In this document: positions 14,928 to 24,170 of the stretch, piece by piece
How positions within the stretch are numbered: the first letter of the stretch is position 1
How the letters are laid out: the number at the start of each line of letters is the position of its first letter
Assembly (NCBI RefSeq): GCF_052115025.1
Contig: NZ_JBFRFW010000009.1
Coordinates: 186,001 to 250,000, forward strand
DNA from: Bradyrhizobium_A sp052115025
GTDB lineage: Bacteria > Pseudomonadota > Alphaproteobacteria > Rhizobiales > Xanthobacteraceae
Length of the DNA: 64,000 bases
Direction of reading: 5' to 3'
Notes under the pieces: model-generated
Told to the model about the DNA's origin: nothing
Databases searched by the model: none
The model's input: the letters and a program-made list of their open reading frames with translations, nothing else
Translations under genes and position numbers: made by a program

Positions 14928-16676
14928 ATGCCGCTGCACCGACGTGATCTCCTGAAAGCCGCACTCGCCGCACCCGTGGTGCTCGGCCTGCCACGCATGG
15001 CGGCAGCCGCGGATGGCGGCGACCTCTATGATCTCGCGCCGTTCGGGCAGGCGCGCATCCTGCACATGACCGATACCCATGCGCAGCTCGAGCCGGTGCA
15101 TTTCCGCGAGCCGTCGATCAACATCGGCGTCGGCGCGATGCGCGGACGGCCGCCGCATCTCGTCGGCGACGCCTTCCTCAAGCAGTTCGGCATCGCGCCC
15201 GGCAGCGCCGAGGCGCATGCCCTGACCTTCCTCGACTTCGGCAAAGGCGCACAGCAGTTCGGCCGCATGGGCGGCTTCGCCCATCTCAAGACACTGGTCG
15301 ACCGCCTGCGCGCCGCGGTGCCGCCGGGGCGCTCTCTGCTGCTCGATGGCGGCGACCTGTGGCAGGGCAGCGGCCTCGCCAACGCCATGCAGGGCGCTGA
15401 CATGGTGCAGGCGGCCAACCTGCTCGGCATCGACGCCATGACCGGGCACTGGGAGTTCACCTATGGCGAGAAGGTGCTGCGCGCCAATCTCAAGGCGTTC
15501 AAGGGCGAGTTCCTGGCGCAGAACGTCTTCCTGACCGAGGAGGCGGCGTTCAACGACGCCGACGCCTTCGACAAGGACACCGGCCGCGTCTTCAAGCCGT
15601 ATGTCATCCGCGAGATGGGCGACCATCGCGTCGCGATCATCGGCCAGGCGTTCCCCTATGTGCCGATCGCGCATCCCAAGCGCTTCACGCCGGACTGGAC
15701 ATTCGGCGTGCGCGACGACGAGCTGCAGAAGCTGATCAACCGGCTGCGCGAGGCCGACAAGGTCGATGCGGTGGTGCTGCTGTCGCACAACGGCATGGAT
15801 GTCGACCTCAAGCTCGCCAGCCGCGTCAGTGGCATCGACGTCATTCTCGGTGGCCACACCCACGACGCGGTGCCGCAGCCGATCGCGGTCAGCAACGCTA
15901 CGGGCAAGACGCTGGTCACCAATGCCGGCTCCAACGGCAAATTCCTCGGCGTGCTCGACCTTGAGTTGCGCAAGGGCGGCGTCAAGGACGTGCGCTACCG
16001 CCTGCTGCCGGTGTTCAGCGAGCGGTTGAAGCCGGACGCGGACATGGCCGCGCTGCTGGCGCGGCTGCGCGCGCCGCATGCGGCGGCGTTCGACACCCAG
16101 CTCGCCGTCGCCGACCGCCTGCTGTTCCGCCGCGGCAACTTCAACGGCACCATGGACGAGGTGATCTGCGACGCGCTGCGCAGCGGCCTCGACGCCGAGA
16201 TCGCGCTGTCGCCGGGCTTCCGCTGGGGCCCGACGGTGCTCGCCGGCGCGCCGCTCACCATGGGCGACCTGCTGGGGCAGACGGCGATGACCTATCCCGA
16301 GGTCTATGTGCAGCCGATGACTGGCGAGCAGCTCAAGGCGGTGATGGAGGACGTCTGCGACAACCTGTTCAACCTCGATCCCTATTACCAGCAGGGCGGC
16401 GACATGGTGCGGCTCGGCGGCCTCGCCTACACCTGCGCGCCCACCGAGACGGTCGGCCGGCGCATCTCCGATCTCAGACTGGCGAATGGGGCCGCGATCG
16501 AGGCCGGCAAGACCTACAAGGTCGCCGGCTGGGCCTCCGTCAACGAGCAGAAGGGTGCGCCGGTGTGGGACACCGTCGCCGCCCACCTGCGCGCGGGCAA
16601 GATGGCGGCGGCCGGCAAGCCGTCGGTCACGCTCAGCGGTGTCGAGGACAATCCGGGCTATGCGGCGCAGGGGTGA
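14928..16676 (+). CDS. soxB: SoxB thiosulfohydrolase
   Basis: SoxB hydrolyses the terminal sulfone from S-thiosulfonate-SoxY in the periplasm. This 582-residue protein has a Tat-type N-terminus (HRRDLLKAALAAPVVLG), the dimanganese site of the 5'-nucleotidase family (MTDTHAQLEP, Asp49/His51; LDGGDLWQGSG; the SoxB-specific GHWEFTYG; LLSHNGMD; GGHTHDA) and the C-terminal substrate-binding domain. GAGGA precedes the ATG. It is separated from the rest of the sox genes by a REP-like element and followed by a strong inverted repeat. Confidence 0.97.
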   Translation: MPLHRRDLLKAALAAPVVLGLPRMAAAADGGDLYDLAPFGQARILHMTDTHAQLEPVHFREPSINIGVGAMRGRPPHLVGDAFLKQFGIAPGSAEAHALTFLDFGKGAQQFGRMGGFAHLKTLVDRLRAAVPPGRSLLLDGGDLWQGSGLANAMQGADMVQAANLLGIDAMTGHWEFTYGEKVLRANLKAFKGEFLAQNVFLTEEAAFNDADAFDKDTGRVFKPYVIREMGDHRVAIIGQAFPYVPIAHPKRFTPDWTFGVRDDELQKLINRLREADKVDAVVLLSHNGMDVDLKLASRVSGIDVILGGHTHDAVPQPIAVSNATGKTLVTNAGSNGKFLGVLDLELRKGGVKDVRYRLLPVFSERLKPDADMAALLARLRAPHAAAFDTQLAVADRLLFRRGNFNGTMDEVICDALRSGLDAEIALSPGFRWGPTVLAGAPLTMGDLLGQTAMTYPEVYVQPMTGEQLKAVMEDVCDNLFNLDPYYQQGGDMVRLGGLAYTCAPTETVGRRISDLRLANGAAIEAGKTYKVAGWASVNEQKGAPVWDTVAAHLRAGKMAAAGKPSVTLSGVEDNPGYAAQG

Positions 16677-16715
16677 GGATGGAGATCGGCTGTCTTCTGC
16701 GTTGCCGCACATTCA

Positions 16716-16801
16716 GCGTCATCACCGGGCTTGTCCCGGTGATCCAGCTTGGCGTTTGCGGAGAGCAAGCTGGATTGCCGGGACAAGCCCGGTGATGACG
16801 C
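16716..16801. repeat. Large REP palindrome after soxB, probable terminator
   Basis: A 36-base left arm (16716-16751) and a 36-base right arm (16766-16801) match at 34 of 36 positions around a 14-base loop. Each arm is itself a CCGGG/CCCGG hairpin. It lies 40 bases after the soxB stop and may end or stabilise the sox transcript. Confidence 0.85.
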
Positions 16802-16892
16802 GCAGAGTGTGAAGCGTCCTGCCATGGCACTGCGGGCCGAAACGCCGTAACCTGCGTCAGTAGCGTGCAGGTGTGCAGAGGGTGACGATGAA

Positions 16893-17417
16893 ATGCAGGT
16901 GACGTTCATGTTCGATGCGACAGCCAATGCCTACCTCCTGCTGCGGCGGGCGCGTGTCGGTCTGCGAACCGGCCTCGCGCTGGCGGCGGTCGCCCTCGCG
17001 CTGAGTTTCGCGATGGTCCCCCCCGCCGCGGCCCAGAACGTTCCCCCGCTGGACAAGCCGTTCGCCGAGCACAAGCTGGCGCTGCAGCTCTCCGACAATG
17101 ACCCGAAGAAGGAGAGCCTCGTCATCAGCGTCGCCTACAACCTCCTGAAGTTCTACGGCCCCGACAAGGTGGCGATCGAGGTCGTGGCGTTCGGCCCCGG
17201 CATCGACCTGCTGAAGGCCGACAACGCCAACCGCGCGCTGGTCGACAGCCTGGTGGCGCAGGGCGTGCGCTTCGACGTCTGCGGCAACACGCTGGACACC
17301 ATCGCGCGCGAAAGTGGCAAGCGCCCGGACATCAACCCGCGCGCGGTCGAGGTCGAGGCCGGCGTGGCGCAGCTTCTCACGCTCGCCGAAACCGGCTACA
17401 CGATCGTACGCCCCTGA
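16893..17417 (+). CDS. Exported DsrE/DsrF-fold protein (first of two)
   Basis: This is a 174-residue protein with a membrane/export segment near residues 23-48 (ending AAAQ) and a DsrE-like domain: HKLALQLSDNDPKKESLVISVAYNLLKFYG, VAIEVVAFGPGIDLL and RFDVCGNTLD. The single cysteine in the CGNT turn is at the position of the conserved active cysteine of DsrE/YchN-type sulfur-relay proteins. It is exported, whereas classical DsrE is cytoplasmic. It follows soxB and precedes a paralogue. A role in periplasmic sulfane handling is inferred from context. The start may be 16893 or the ATG at 16908. Confidence 0.8.
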   Translation: MQVTFMFDATANAYLLLRRARVGLRTGLALAAVALALSFAMVPPAAAQNVPPLDKPFAEHKLALQLSDNDPKKESLVISVAYNLLKFYGPDKVAIEVVAFGPGIDLLKADNANRALVDSLVAQGVRFDVCGNTLDTIARESGKRPDINPRAVEVEAGVAQLLTLAETGYTIVRP

Positions 17418-17449
17418 CAGACGAAGCGGGGGAGATGGAGGAGACGTCC

Positions 17450-17950
17450 ATGCGTACACCGATCAGGGCCGCCGCCATGCTGCTCGCGCTGTGTGGCCTT
17501 GCATTCGCCGCCACCGGCGCCGTTGCGGCCGACGCCAAAGCCACCGATGCCAAGGCCACGACGCCTGCCGAGGTGAAGACCCATCACGTCGCCATCCAGG
17601 TCGACCAGAACGATCCGGCGGTGATGAATCTGGCGCTCAACAACGCCGCCAACATCATGGAATACTACAAGGGCAAGGGCGAGGACGTGCAGATCGAGGT
17701 CGTCGCCTACGGTCCCGGCCTCGCCATGTTCCGCGATGACTCTTCGCCGGTGAAGGATCGCCTGCGCGAGATGGCGGAATTCGCCTTTCCCTCCCAGGTC
17801 AAATTCTCCGCCTGCAACAACACCAAGGAAGGCATGGAGAAGCGCGAGGGCCATGCCATCGCCATCGTTCCGCAGGCGAGCCTCGTGCCGTCGGGCGCGG
17901 TACGCCTGATGGAGCTGCAGGAGCAGGGCTGGACGTATCTCAAGCCGTGA
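17450..17950 (+). CDS. Exported DsrE-fold protein (second of two)
   Basis: This 166-residue paralogue of the preceding gene has signal peptide MRTPIRAAAMLLALCGLAFAATGAVA and an Ala/Thr/Lys linker. Its DsrE-like domain has HHVAIQVDQNDPAVMNLALNNA, QIEVVAYGPGLAMFR and KFSACNNTKEGM, with the conserved cysteine in ACNNT. ATG 17450 is preferred because GGAGGAG lies ten bases upstream. It starts 33 bp after its neighbour and is followed by the GlcG-like gene, so the three are probably one transcript. The two domains may form a heteromer as DsrE/F subunits do. Confidence 0.82.
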   Translation: MRTPIRAAAMLLALCGLAFAATGAVAADAKATDAKATTPAEVKTHHVAIQVDQNDPAVMNLALNNAANIMEYYKGKGEDVQIEVVAYGPGLAMFRDDSSPVKDRLREMAEFAFPSQVKFSACNNTKEGMEKREGHAIAIVPQASLVPSGAVRLMELQEQGWTYLKP

Positions 17951-17988
17951 CGGGTGCGAGGTCTCGAGGGCAGCTCAAGGATGCGCCG

Positions 17989-18486
17989 ATGAAAGCTCCG
18001 CTTTGCGCCGCTGCTCTCATCCTTGCCGCCTCGCTCGCCGCTGCGCGCGCGGAGGACGCAACCGTCACCTACAAGTCGCTGTCGCCGGATGTCGCGCTGG
18101 AAGCGGCGCAGGCGGCGTTGAAGCGCTGCCGCACCGACGGCTATCAGGTTGCGGTCGTGGTGCTCGACCGTTTCGGCGAGCCGCAGGTGCTGCTGCGCGA
18201 TCGCTTTGCCGGCCTGCCGGCATCGCGCACCGCGACCGACAAGGCGTGGACCGCGCTCGGCTTCCGCGCCGACACCGCGGCGCTGTCGAAATCGGTTCGG
18301 GACGGCCAGCTCGATGCACGCCTTGGCCAGCTGCCGCGCGTCACCTTCCTCGGTGGCGGCCTCGTGGTCGAGGCCGGTGGCACGCTGCTCGGTGCCATCG
18401 GCGTGTCCGGCGCGCCTGGCGGCGACAAGGACGAGGCCTGCGCGCGGGCAGGGCTCGACGCCATCCGCGACAAGCTGGATTTTTAG
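17989..18486 (+). CDS. Exported GlcG/HbpS-family protein
   Basis: This 165-residue protein has a signal peptide (MKAPLCAAALILAASLAAARA) and a GlcG/HbpS domain: LDRFGEPQVLLRDRFAG, then SRTATDKAWTALGF, then FLGGGLVVEAGGTLLGAIGVSGAPGGDKDEACARAGLDAI. Family members include the extracellular heme-binding HbpS; others have no known ligand. Related genes often accompany periplasmic cytochrome systems, so a heme or redox role near Sox is plausible but unproven. The start at 17989 was chosen for the signal peptide. Confidence 0.85.
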   Translation: MKAPLCAAALILAASLAAARAEDATVTYKSLSPDVALEAAQAALKRCRTDGYQVAVVVLDRFGEPQVLLRDRFAGLPASRTATDKAWTALGFRADTAALSKSVRDGQLDARLGQLPRVTFLGGGLVVEAGGTLLGAIGVSGAPGGDKDEACARAGLDAIRDKLDF

Positions 18487-18501
18487 CGCCGCTGCCGGTC
18501 C

Positions 18502-20721
18502 TCACTTGACGGCGGCGGCCTGCACCTCGAGAGGGGACGGCTCGCCGGGCCCGCGGTCGGGCGCGGGCTGCGCCGTCGCCTCGGTGCCGAACCGGACACG
18601 GTAGACCTGCAGGTTCTCCATCACCCGCTGGACATAGTTGCGCGTCTCGGCGAACGGGATCCGCTCCACCCAGTCGACGGCGTCGACATGGGGATCGCGC
18701 GGGTCGCCATACTGCTTGATCCATTGCTGCACCCGGCCGCGGCCGGCGTTGTAGCCGGCGAAGGTCATGATGTGGCAGCCGCGATATTCGCGCAGCAGCG
18801 CGGCGAGTTCGGCCGCGCCCATCTGGGTGTTGTAGACGGGGTCCGACACCAGCCTGTTCCAGTCATAGGCCACGCCGAACCGCTTGGCGGTGTCGCGCCC
18901 AGCCTCCGGCGTCACCTGCATCAGGCCGACCGCTCTGGCCGGCGACATGTCGCGCTGGTCGAACGCGCTCTCGGTGCGGGCGACGGAAAAGATCAGGCTA
19001 CGTTCGATCTCGGGGCCGATCGGGCGGTGCGCCGGCACGCCGATCGCGGGAAACGCGTAGGCGTCGAGCGCGAGCCCGCGGGCGAGCGCGGTCTTGCCGA
19101 TCTCCAGCATCGCACGGGCATCGTTGTGGCGCGCGGTCAGTTCGCCGAGCGCGGCCAGGGTTGTGACGCCGTCGTCCTGCTCGGCAAGGTCGCTGACAAA
19201 GCCGAGCACCAGGTCGCGCTCGCCGACGGCATAGAGCATGTCGGCGGCGCGCAGGCGGTCGTCCGCCGGTGCGGGGCTCATGTCCAGTTCGGCTTGCGGC
19301 GCGGGGCGCAGCGTCAGCCGCTCGAGGCCGAGCCGTCCGCGCGCAAGCTGGCCGTAATAGGCGGTGGGATGGGCGGCGGCAGCCTCGAAGAAGGCGCGCA
19401 TGGCGTCGTTGTCGCCGAGGGCTTCCGCGGCGCGGCCGCGCCAGTAGTTCGCCCGCGCCAGCACGATGGGATTGCGCGAGCCGTCGTCGATATGGGCGAA
19501 GTGGTCGCGCGCGGCGGTCGCGTCGCTGCGGTAGCGCAGCGCAATCCAGCCCGCCATGAAGCGGGCTTCCGCGCGATAGTTGTCGTTGGCCGGCGGGGCG
19601 GCGTCGCGCACCACGCCATAGGCGGCTTCAGCGTCGCCGAGATCGAGCAGCTTGCGGGCGAGCACACGCCGCTCGCGCCACCATTGGTCGGTGTCCTGAA
19701 GGGCCATCTCCCGCTGCGGCGCGGCCAGCATCAGCTTGCCGGCGTCCGCATAACGCTCCCGGCGCATCAGCCACTGCGCGCGGCACAGCACATAGCCGAG
19801 ATCCTGCCGCAGGTCGGTCGCCACCGCGTCGAGCAGCGCCTCGGCGTTGCTCGCGCCGCCGTTGACCGCGGCACAGGCCTTGACCGCCGCCTGCGCGCCG
19901 CTGCCGAGCCGTTTCGCCGCGCGCATCGCGCCTGCAAAATCCCTGGCGCCGATGCGGCGGTCCATGCGCAGGCGATGGTCGTCGCGGGTGAGGAGCGGCT
20001 CGAATGCAGCGAAGGCTTCGCCCTCCAGCCGCTCCGACAGCTCCTGCGTCCGCCACGCCACGCGCACCTGGTGCTGGGCGCCGTCGCGGTCGCCGATGGC
20101 GAGCAGTGCCCGCGCCAGCGCGAGGCGTCCCTTGCCGCTGAGCGGCTGGTCGGCGGTGAAGCGCCGCACGGTCGCGGCATCGCTGCGTTCCTGCCACAGC
20201 AGCCCTTCCGCGCGCGTGCGCAGCAGGCGCACCGGCCAGGCCGGGTTGTCGGCGATGAACGCGGCGGTGCGGGCGAAACTGCTGACGCCGTCCGGGTGTC
20301 GCAGGATCAGCCATTCGACCAGCGTCTGCGCCACGGGATCGCCGAGCGCGCTCTTGAGGACCGCGGCGTCGCGCGCCTTGCCCTTGCGCACGAGATCGAG
20401 CGCCTGCTTCACCACCGCGAGGTCGCCGGACAGCGCGGTTGGCGCGATCACCGGTGCACCGGCCGGGCTCAGTGCGGCGGCGTCGAGCGACGGGCGCGGC
20501 CGCGGCAACGGGATGGCCGAGGCCGAAGCGCGTGAGGCATGCCGCGCACGATCGGCTTTCGCAGCCGCGCGCGCGGTCCTTGCGTGCTGGACATGGGAGG
20601 CGTGAGAGGACGCGTGAGCATGCGCGTGGGACTTGCGGGCGCGCGCATCCGCGTCATGCGAGGCGATGGCAAGCACGGCGACGGTGATGACGCCCGTCAA
20701 TGTTCGCAAGCGTTGGTTCAT
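18502..20721 (-). CDS. Soluble lytic murein transglycosylase (Slt family)
   Basis: This 739-residue periplasmic enzyme cleaves peptidoglycan glycan strands with formation of 1,6-anhydro ends. It has a signal peptide (GVITVAVLAIASHDADA), a His/Ala/Arg-rich linker and a long alpha-helical superhelix as in Slt70. The C-terminal catalytic domain has the Glu584 motif ARTESAFDQRDMSPARAVGLMQ and the substrate-groove motif TFAGYNAGRGRV, ending with the WVERIPFAETRNYVQRVMEN block. ATG 20721 begins the signal peptide. It converges with the GlcG-like gene, leaving only 15 bp between the stops. Confidence 0.93.
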   Translation of the reverse strand: MNQRLRTLTGVITVAVLAIASHDADARARKSHAHAHASSHASHVQHARTARAAAKADRARHASRASASAIPLPRPRPSLDAAALSPAGAPVIAPTALSGDLAVVKQALDLVRKGKARDAAVLKSALGDPVAQTLVEWLILRHPDGVSSFARTAAFIADNPAWPVRLLRTRAEGLLWQERSDAATVRRFTADQPLSGKGRLALARALLAIGDRDGAQHQVRVAWRTQELSERLEGEAFAAFEPLLTRDDHRLRMDRRIGARDFAGAMRAAKRLGSGAQAAVKACAAVNGGASNAEALLDAVATDLRQDLGYVLCRAQWLMRRERYADAGKLMLAAPQREMALQDTDQWWRERRVLARKLLDLGDAEAAYGVVRDAAPPANDNYRAEARFMAGWIALRYRSDATAARDHFAHIDDGSRNPIVLARANYWRGRAAEALGDNDAMRAFFEAAAAHPTAYYGQLARGRLGLERLTLRPAPQAELDMSPAPADDRLRAADMLYAVGERDLVLGFVSDLAEQDDGVTTLAALGELTARHNDARAMLEIGKTALARGLALDAYAFPAIGVPAHRPIGPEIERSLIFSVARTESAFDQRDMSPARAVGLMQVTPEAGRDTAKRFGVAYDWNRLVSDPVYNTQMGAAELAALLREYRGCHIMTFAGYNAGRGRVQQWIKQYGDPRDPHVDAVDWVERIPFAETRNYVQRVMENLQVYRVRFGTEATAQPAPDRGPGEPSPLEVQAAAVK

Positions 20722-21007
20722 TGCGTGTTTCCCCAAGGAGACCCCCGGCACGAACAACCACACGGCATGCCCCCATGCCGTTCGAACTGACGCAACGAGC
20801 GTAGCACGCCGCCGCGTCGAAACTGTCACGCTTGCGCAACATGACCCGTAAAATACCCGGTTGCATGGAACTGGCGCTGCGTGCGGCACGTCGGTTCCAC
20901 CGGGCGGAACTTGCGGACGGACCGCCTATTAGCCGGGATTTAACGACTGATCCCTACAAATTTACCAAATCTTTAACGACGTCGCCCCCTTCAACTGGAA
21001 CCCTGTG

Positions 21008-23089
21008 ATGCGCATCAGGACTCTCTTCACGCTCTGCATGTCGGCCCTCGCGGTGACCACCGCCGCGCTCGGGCTCTATCTGCTCGCCCAGGCCGTCATG
21101 CAGTATCGCACCGCCGGCCGCATTGCCGAGGTTGTCGAGGTGCGGAGCCGCCTGCTGTCGCTGATGGAGAAGATCGCCGCCGAGCGCGTCGCCATGCTCG
21201 ACAGCCTGGTGTCGCCGGAGGTCGCCGGCGATCAGGCCAAGGGCCGGATCCGCACCGCGTCGGACGCGACCGACGGCGTGCTCGCCGCGGTCGAGCACAA
21301 CATCGCGGCGGCGGCGTCGCCGACCACCGCGCGGCAGCTCGAGATCCTGCGCGCGCTGCGCGCTTCGCTCGCCAACTGGCGCGGCAAGGTCGCCGAAGCC
21401 AATGTGAAGCCGCCGGCGGAGCGCGATGGCCAGCTGTTCCCGACGGTGCTCGCCGCGCTCGGCGCGCGCGCGTCGAGCGATCTCGACGAGGCGATGGATC
21501 TCGGCGACACCACGGCGCTGCTGCAGGACGCCGCGGTGCTCGATCTCACCGAGCTCGCCCGCCGCGCCTGGCAGATGCGCGTGTTCACCGCCGGCCGCAC
21601 TGGCCCGCTGCTGGTGGTGATGAACGCCAGGAAGCCGTTCAGCCCGGCGCTGCTCGAAAGCCTCAACGGGGTCGATACCTCGATCAGTTTGAACTGGGGT
21701 GCGGTCGATTCCATCGTCCGCCGCCTCGCCGGCACCGTCGATCTGTCGGGCATCGCGGCCGAGGCGCGCAAGGCGATGGACGACACCATGCCGATGTACC
21801 GCGAGGTCGTCGATGCCGGCCGCAAGGGCGGCACCTATGCGATCGAGCCCGTCGCGTTCGGCAACCGCCTGGTCGATGGCGCGCTGGCCTCGCTCAAGCT
21901 GCGGGACGCCGCGCTGCAGTTCGCGCGCGACCATGCCGCGGCCAATGCGCGCTCGGCGGCGATCAGCATCGCGGTGATGGCATCGCTGGTGATCGCGCTG
22001 CTGATCGGCACCGTGTTCGCGCTCAGCCTGCTCACCCGCCGCATCGTCTCGCCGGTGGTGGCGATGACCGGCGCGATCGAGCGCATCGCGCGCCGCGATT
22101 ACGGCGTCGAGGTGCCGGCGCGCGACCGCAGCGACGAGATTGGCCGCATGGCGGTGGCGATGGAGGCGCTCAAGCAGGGCGCGATCGAGGCCGAGGCGAT
22201 GGCGCGCAGCCAGGAGGCCGAGCGCGGCGCCAAGGAGCGCCGCACCGCGAAGCTCGACGCGCTGCTCACCGATTTCGAAAGCCGGGTCGGCAGCCTGGTC
22301 GAGCGTCTTGCCGCGTCGTCGACCTCGCTGGAGACGACCGCGCGCGGCATGAGCGCGAACGCCGCCGAGAACGGCCGTCAGGCCGAGGCGGTCGCCGGCG
22401 CTGCGGCGCAGGCCAGCGCCAACGTCGAGTCGCTTGCCGCCGGCGCCGAGGAGCTCAGCGCCTCGATCGGCAATATCAGCGGCCAGGTGGCGCAGACCGC
22501 GCAGATGGCCGGCACCGCGGCGAGCGAAGCCAGCCGCACCGATCACACCGTGCGGGCGCTCGCCGACGGCGCGCAGCGCATCGGCGACGTCGTCGGCCTG
22601 ATCACCAGCATCGCGGCACAGACCAACCTGCTGGCGCTCAACGCCACCATCGAGGCGGCGCGGGCCGGCGATGCCGGGCGCGGCTTTGCGGTGGTGGCTG
22701 CCGAAGTGAAGACGCTGGCGCAGCAGACCAGCCAGGCGACCGAGGACATTACCGCGCAGGTGGCGCAGATCCAGGACGCGACGCGTGACGCGGTCGCCGC
22801 GATTCAGAGCATCACCGCCGCCATCGGCGAGGTCAGCGGCACCGCCAGCAACATCGCCCATTCGGTCGAGCAGCAGGGCGAGGCGACGGCCGAGATCGCG
22901 CGCAACACCCAGCAGACCTTCGATGCCGTGCACAAGGTCACCAGCACCATCGGCGGTGTCAGCGAAATCGCCGGCAGCACCGGCGCGGCCGCCCAGCATG
23001 TCCTCGATGCCGCCGGCGACCTGTCGCGGCAGGCCGAAGACCTCGCCGAGCGCTTCAAGGGTTTTGTCGTCGAGGTCCGCGCCGCGTGA
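21008..23089 (+). CDS. Methyl-accepting chemotaxis protein
   Basis: This is a 693-residue chemoreceptor. Its N-terminal membrane helix (residues about 9-31) leads to a mostly helical periplasmic domain of roughly 285 residues. A second helix follows at about 317-341, then a HAMP domain (RRIVSPVVAMTGAIERIARRDYGVEVPARDRSDEIGRMA). The cytoplasmic hairpin has the conserved tip AAQTNLLALNATIEAARAGD near residue 538. There is no C-terminal pentapeptide for CheR/CheB docking. Ligand unknown; a helical sensor region is often linked to small organic acids or amines. ATG 21008 is preferred over the GTG directly before it. Confidence 0.93.
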   Translation: MRIRTLFTLCMSALAVTTAALGLYLLAQAVMQYRTAGRIAEVVEVRSRLLSLMEKIAAERVAMLDSLVSPEVAGDQAKGRIRTASDATDGVLAAVEHNIAAAASPTTARQLEILRALRASLANWRGKVAEANVKPPAERDGQLFPTVLAALGARASSDLDEAMDLGDTTALLQDAAVLDLTELARRAWQMRVFTAGRTGPLLVVMNARKPFSPALLESLNGVDTSISLNWGAVDSIVRRLAGTVDLSGIAAEARKAMDDTMPMYREVVDAGRKGGTYAIEPVAFGNRLVDGALASLKLRDAALQFARDHAAANARSAAISIAVMASLVIALLIGTVFALSLLTRRIVSPVVAMTGAIERIARRDYGVEVPARDRSDEIGRMAVAMEALKQGAIEAEAMARSQEAERGAKERRTAKLDALLTDFESRVGSLVERLAASSTSLETTARGMSANAAENGRQAEAVAGAAAQASANVESLAAGAEELSASIGNISGQVAQTAQMAGTAASEASRTDHTVRALADGAQRIGDVVGLITSIAAQTNLLALNATIEAARAGDAGRGFAVVAAEVKTLAQQTSQATEDITAQVAQIQDATRDAVAAIQSITAAIGEVSGTASNIAHSVEQQGEATAEIARNTQQTFDAVHKVTSTIGGVSEIAGSTGAAAQHVLDAAGDLSRQAEDLAERFKGFVVEVRAA

Positions 23090-23226
23090 TGCCCGGCGCA
23101 AACGCACGTCGCCGCAAGGCGATGCGCCGGCCGGGTGATGCTGCGGATCGCTGCGCGCCGCGGCGTTGCCGCGCGGCGACTGGAGCACGTTCGCTTTTGA
23201 TGGAATGACGAACGCGCGCTCGTTAT

Positions 23227-23256
23227 TTGTTTTGACGCGTTTTCTTCACGCGAAGC
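23227..23256. repeat. Interspersed repeat fragment (GCGTTTTCTTCACGCGAA type)
   Basis: TTTTGACGCGTTTTCTTCACGCGAA is the reverse complement of part of the element at 32690-32765 (TTCGCGTGAAGAAAACGCGTCAAA). It occupies the gap between two genes that converge on it. Confidence 0.7.
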
Positions 23257-23283
23257 GGCGCGCACGTCGCGCGCCGACGCTCT

Positions 23284-23994
23284 CTAGCCGTCGCAGCGCT
23301 GCATCAGGTTCAGCGACTGCAGCAGGCCGCTGAACGGATTGTCCGATGGCTGGCACGTCCGCGCGCTGGCGACGGAGCGCGCGGGAGCGGGCCTTGCCGC
23401 GACACGGGGCGGCGCGGAGCGCACATCGGCTGGCGGCCTGATCTCCTGGCGGGCGGCGGCGACCGCAGGTTTGGCCGGGGCCGGCGGGCGCGTAGCCAGC
23501 GCTGCGGGCTTGGGCGGCGCCGGCTTGGGCGCGGCCGCGGCAGCGGGCCTGGCGTCAACCGCCCTGGTGTCGGCGGCTCTGGCGCCGACGGACCGGGTGT
23601 CGACGGCGCTGGCGTTGGCGTTGTCCCAGCGCGCGGCGACAGCCGGCGGATTGGGACGCGCGGGCGCAGCGGCGACGGCGGGAGCAGCGGCGGCCGGGGC
23701 GGGCGCGACGGCTGGCGCAACTGCCGCGGTGTCGGCGGCGGGCCGCGCGGTGAGGTCGAGCCGGTCTGACTTGGTCAGCGTGCCGCCGTCAGCTGTGGGC
23801 GCAGGTGCGCTCACCGGGCGGGCGATCATGGCGAGCTGGTCCGGCTTGGCCGGCGGATGCGGCGTTCCCTGGCTGGGATCGGTGGTCATGCCCACCATCA
23901 CGCCAAGGCCCGTGAGGAACGCGATCGTGAACCACGCGGCGGTGAACTTGCCGGTGGTGAAGATGGCAGGCGTGAAGATGTCAGATCGGATCAT
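23284..23994 (-). CDS. Hypothetical single-pass Ala/Pro-rich periplasmic protein
   Basis: This is a 236-residue protein with one membrane segment (FTAAWFTIAFLTGLGVMVGM, about residues 17-36), so it is probably anchored with its bulk outside the cytoplasm. A long Ala/Pro-rich, probably unstructured stretch follows with short repeats (SAVDTRSVGARAADTRAVDAR). The tail TCQPSDNPFSGLLQSLNLMQRCDG has two cysteines and is the only segment that looks folded. GGGGA lies nine bases before ATG 23994. I do not recognise the family. The composition suggests a cell-envelope spacer. Confidence 0.6.
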   Translation of the reverse strand: MIRSDIFTPAIFTTGKFTAAWFTIAFLTGLGVMVGMTTDPSQGTPHPPAKPDQLAMIARPVSAPAPTADGGTLTKSDRLDLTARPAADTAAVAPAVAPAPAAAAPAVAAAPARPNPPAVAARWDNANASAVDTRSVGARAADTRAVDARPAAAAAPKPAPPKPAALATRPPAPAKPAVAAARQEIRPPADVRSAPPRVAARPAPARSVASARTCQPSDNPFSGLLQSLNLMQRCDG

Positions 23995-24170
23995 CGTCGC
24001 TGTCCCCATCGTCGATCCCGCGGCCGATCGTGGGTCGTCCCTTGTCGATCGATCGTTGCGATCAATTCGGGCAGACTGGCGGCATGGTGCCGAAAGCGGG
24101 CGCGGCGTGGGGAAAATCAACGAATCGAAGTTAACGAAAATGATCCGGACCCGGCGGAGCGGGGCCGGGC

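Noticed and set aside
14259..16712. An open reading frame of over 800 codons antisense to soxB
   Set aside because: It is an effect of GC-rich third positions in soxB. Its translation is low-complexity His/Arg/Ala/Gln with no motif, and the sense strand gives a complete SoxB.
18688..20535. Long frame antisense to the lytic transglycosylase
   Set aside because: Arg/Gly/His-rich composition and no start context. The opposite strand encodes a full Slt protein with catalytic motif.
20954..23188. Long frame antisense to the chemoreceptor
   Set aside because: His/Arg/Asp-rich nonsense composition. The chemoreceptor on the plus strand has all expected domains.
23284..23994. TonB-like protein
   Set aside because: It has an N-terminal membrane helix and Pro/Ala-rich stretch as TonB does, but lacks the C-terminal TonB domain; the tail is a short cysteine-containing segment.
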